Below the pieces are notes generated by a model. The model was given only the letters and a program-made list of their open reading frames with translations, did no database searches and was not told the origin of the DNA. Positions 63,798 to 64,000 of a DNA stretch of 64,000 nt are shown in pieces; position 1 is the first letter of the stretch; each line of letters begins with the position of its first letter. The stretch is from JALOLG01 sp963776935 (GTDB lineage: Bacteria > Actinomycetota > Acidimicrobiia > Acidimicrobiales > Ilumatobacteraceae). The position numbers and the translations under genes are program-made. The stretch covers positions 310,001-374,000 of the forward strand of contig CAVZOP010000001.1 of the NCBI GenBank assembly GCA_963776935.1. The letters run 5' to 3'.

Positions 63798-64000
63798 GTG
63801 ACCGACATCGGCCCGCTCGACGCCTTGACACCGCTGCAACGACGCACGCTCGAGGCGTTGCGCCGTTCGCCCGAGCCGGTCGTGTTCGACACCGAGTTGG
63901 TCGCCGAGCTCGAACACGACATCGTCACCGCCTTCGCGGCGTTCGCCGAGCGCCTCGGCGAGGACACGCTGTTCGTGAGCAAGCACGCCCTCACCAGCGT
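63798..64000 (+). CDS. Hypothetical protein (partial, 3' end off the window)
   Basis: From GTG 63798, 67 residues to the edge: PLDALTPLQRRTLEALRRSP then VVFDTELVAELEHDIVTAF and LFVSKHALTS. Similar openings occur in actinobacterial proteins I cannot name with confidence. It starts opposite the hypothetical gene at 63331. The function is unknown. Confidence 0.6.
   Translation, partial: MTDIGPLDALTPLQRRTLEALRRSPEPVVFDTELVAELEHDIVTAFAAFAERLGEDTLFVSKHALTS

Overview
The window is a high-GC stretch of a single actinobacterial chromosome. GTG and TTG starts, four-base overlaps inside operons, F420/PPOX and Ddn-type flavoenzymes, IclR, TetR and HxlR regulators, RDD and VTC proteins, and Thr/Ala/Pro/Asp linkers on transporter lipoproteins fit an Acidimicrobiia-like (Ilumatobacter-type) actinobacterium. 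That placement is inference from gene style, not from a marker gene.

1-13.4 kb is a catabolic island. It holds three MetE-like (cobalamin-independent methionine synthase C-domain) proteins, a CaiB-type CoA-transferase next to a citryl-CoA-lyase-like protein, an IclR regulator, a VOC protein, a small membrane protein and a branched-chain-amino-acid-type ABC importer. The importer has its two permeases fused in one chain (lipoprotein, fused LivH-LivM, LivG, LivF). A nested palindrome at 6295-6331 probably controls the importer. 13.4-25.9 kb is a mixed redox and regulatory region: a SRPBCC-ArsR-SRPBCC operon, a flavin monooxygenase, an aldo/keto reductase, a PAP2 phosphatase, a LuxR-type ATPase regulator, a Tat-exported epoxide-hydrolase-like enzyme and MsrA.

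26.3-30.4 kb holds YceI, then an operon of a molybdenum oxidoreductase, a ferredoxin-reductase-like protein, a DUF6510 zinc-ribbon protein, a repetitive and cysteine-laddered protein, and a DUF3445 haem-dependent oxidative N-demethylase. A short hairpin-forming element is shared almost base for base by the leaders of this operon and of the Tat-exported hydrolase. 30.5-49.9 kb carries LtrA, NnrD, a histidine phosphatase, a hydratase, an LLM oxidoreductase, a two-component system beside an ABC exporter, an RDD protein with 21 nonapeptide repeats, a TetR/PEP-utilising pair and a MazEF-like module. 50.7-61.2 kb has a beta-propeller protein, a second Liv-type importer (separate permeases, both ATPases frameshifted) with an IclR regulator, a secreted alpha/beta hydrolase and a HAD phosphatase. 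61.4-64 kb has an AraC regulator, a tRNA-Leu(UAA) with an internal tandem duplication, and an iron module (bfd-bfr behind a DtxR/IdeR-type box).

Single-base frameshifts are frequent from about 24 kb to 61 kb: at least a dozen genes are split although both halves still match one family. They are almost absent in the first 19 kb. Either the assembly has uncorrected indels or this part of the genome is decaying; raw reads would decide. Several true gene remnants are also present (PEP-synthase ATP-grasp, questin oxidase, NmrA-like reductase, ComB, VTC).
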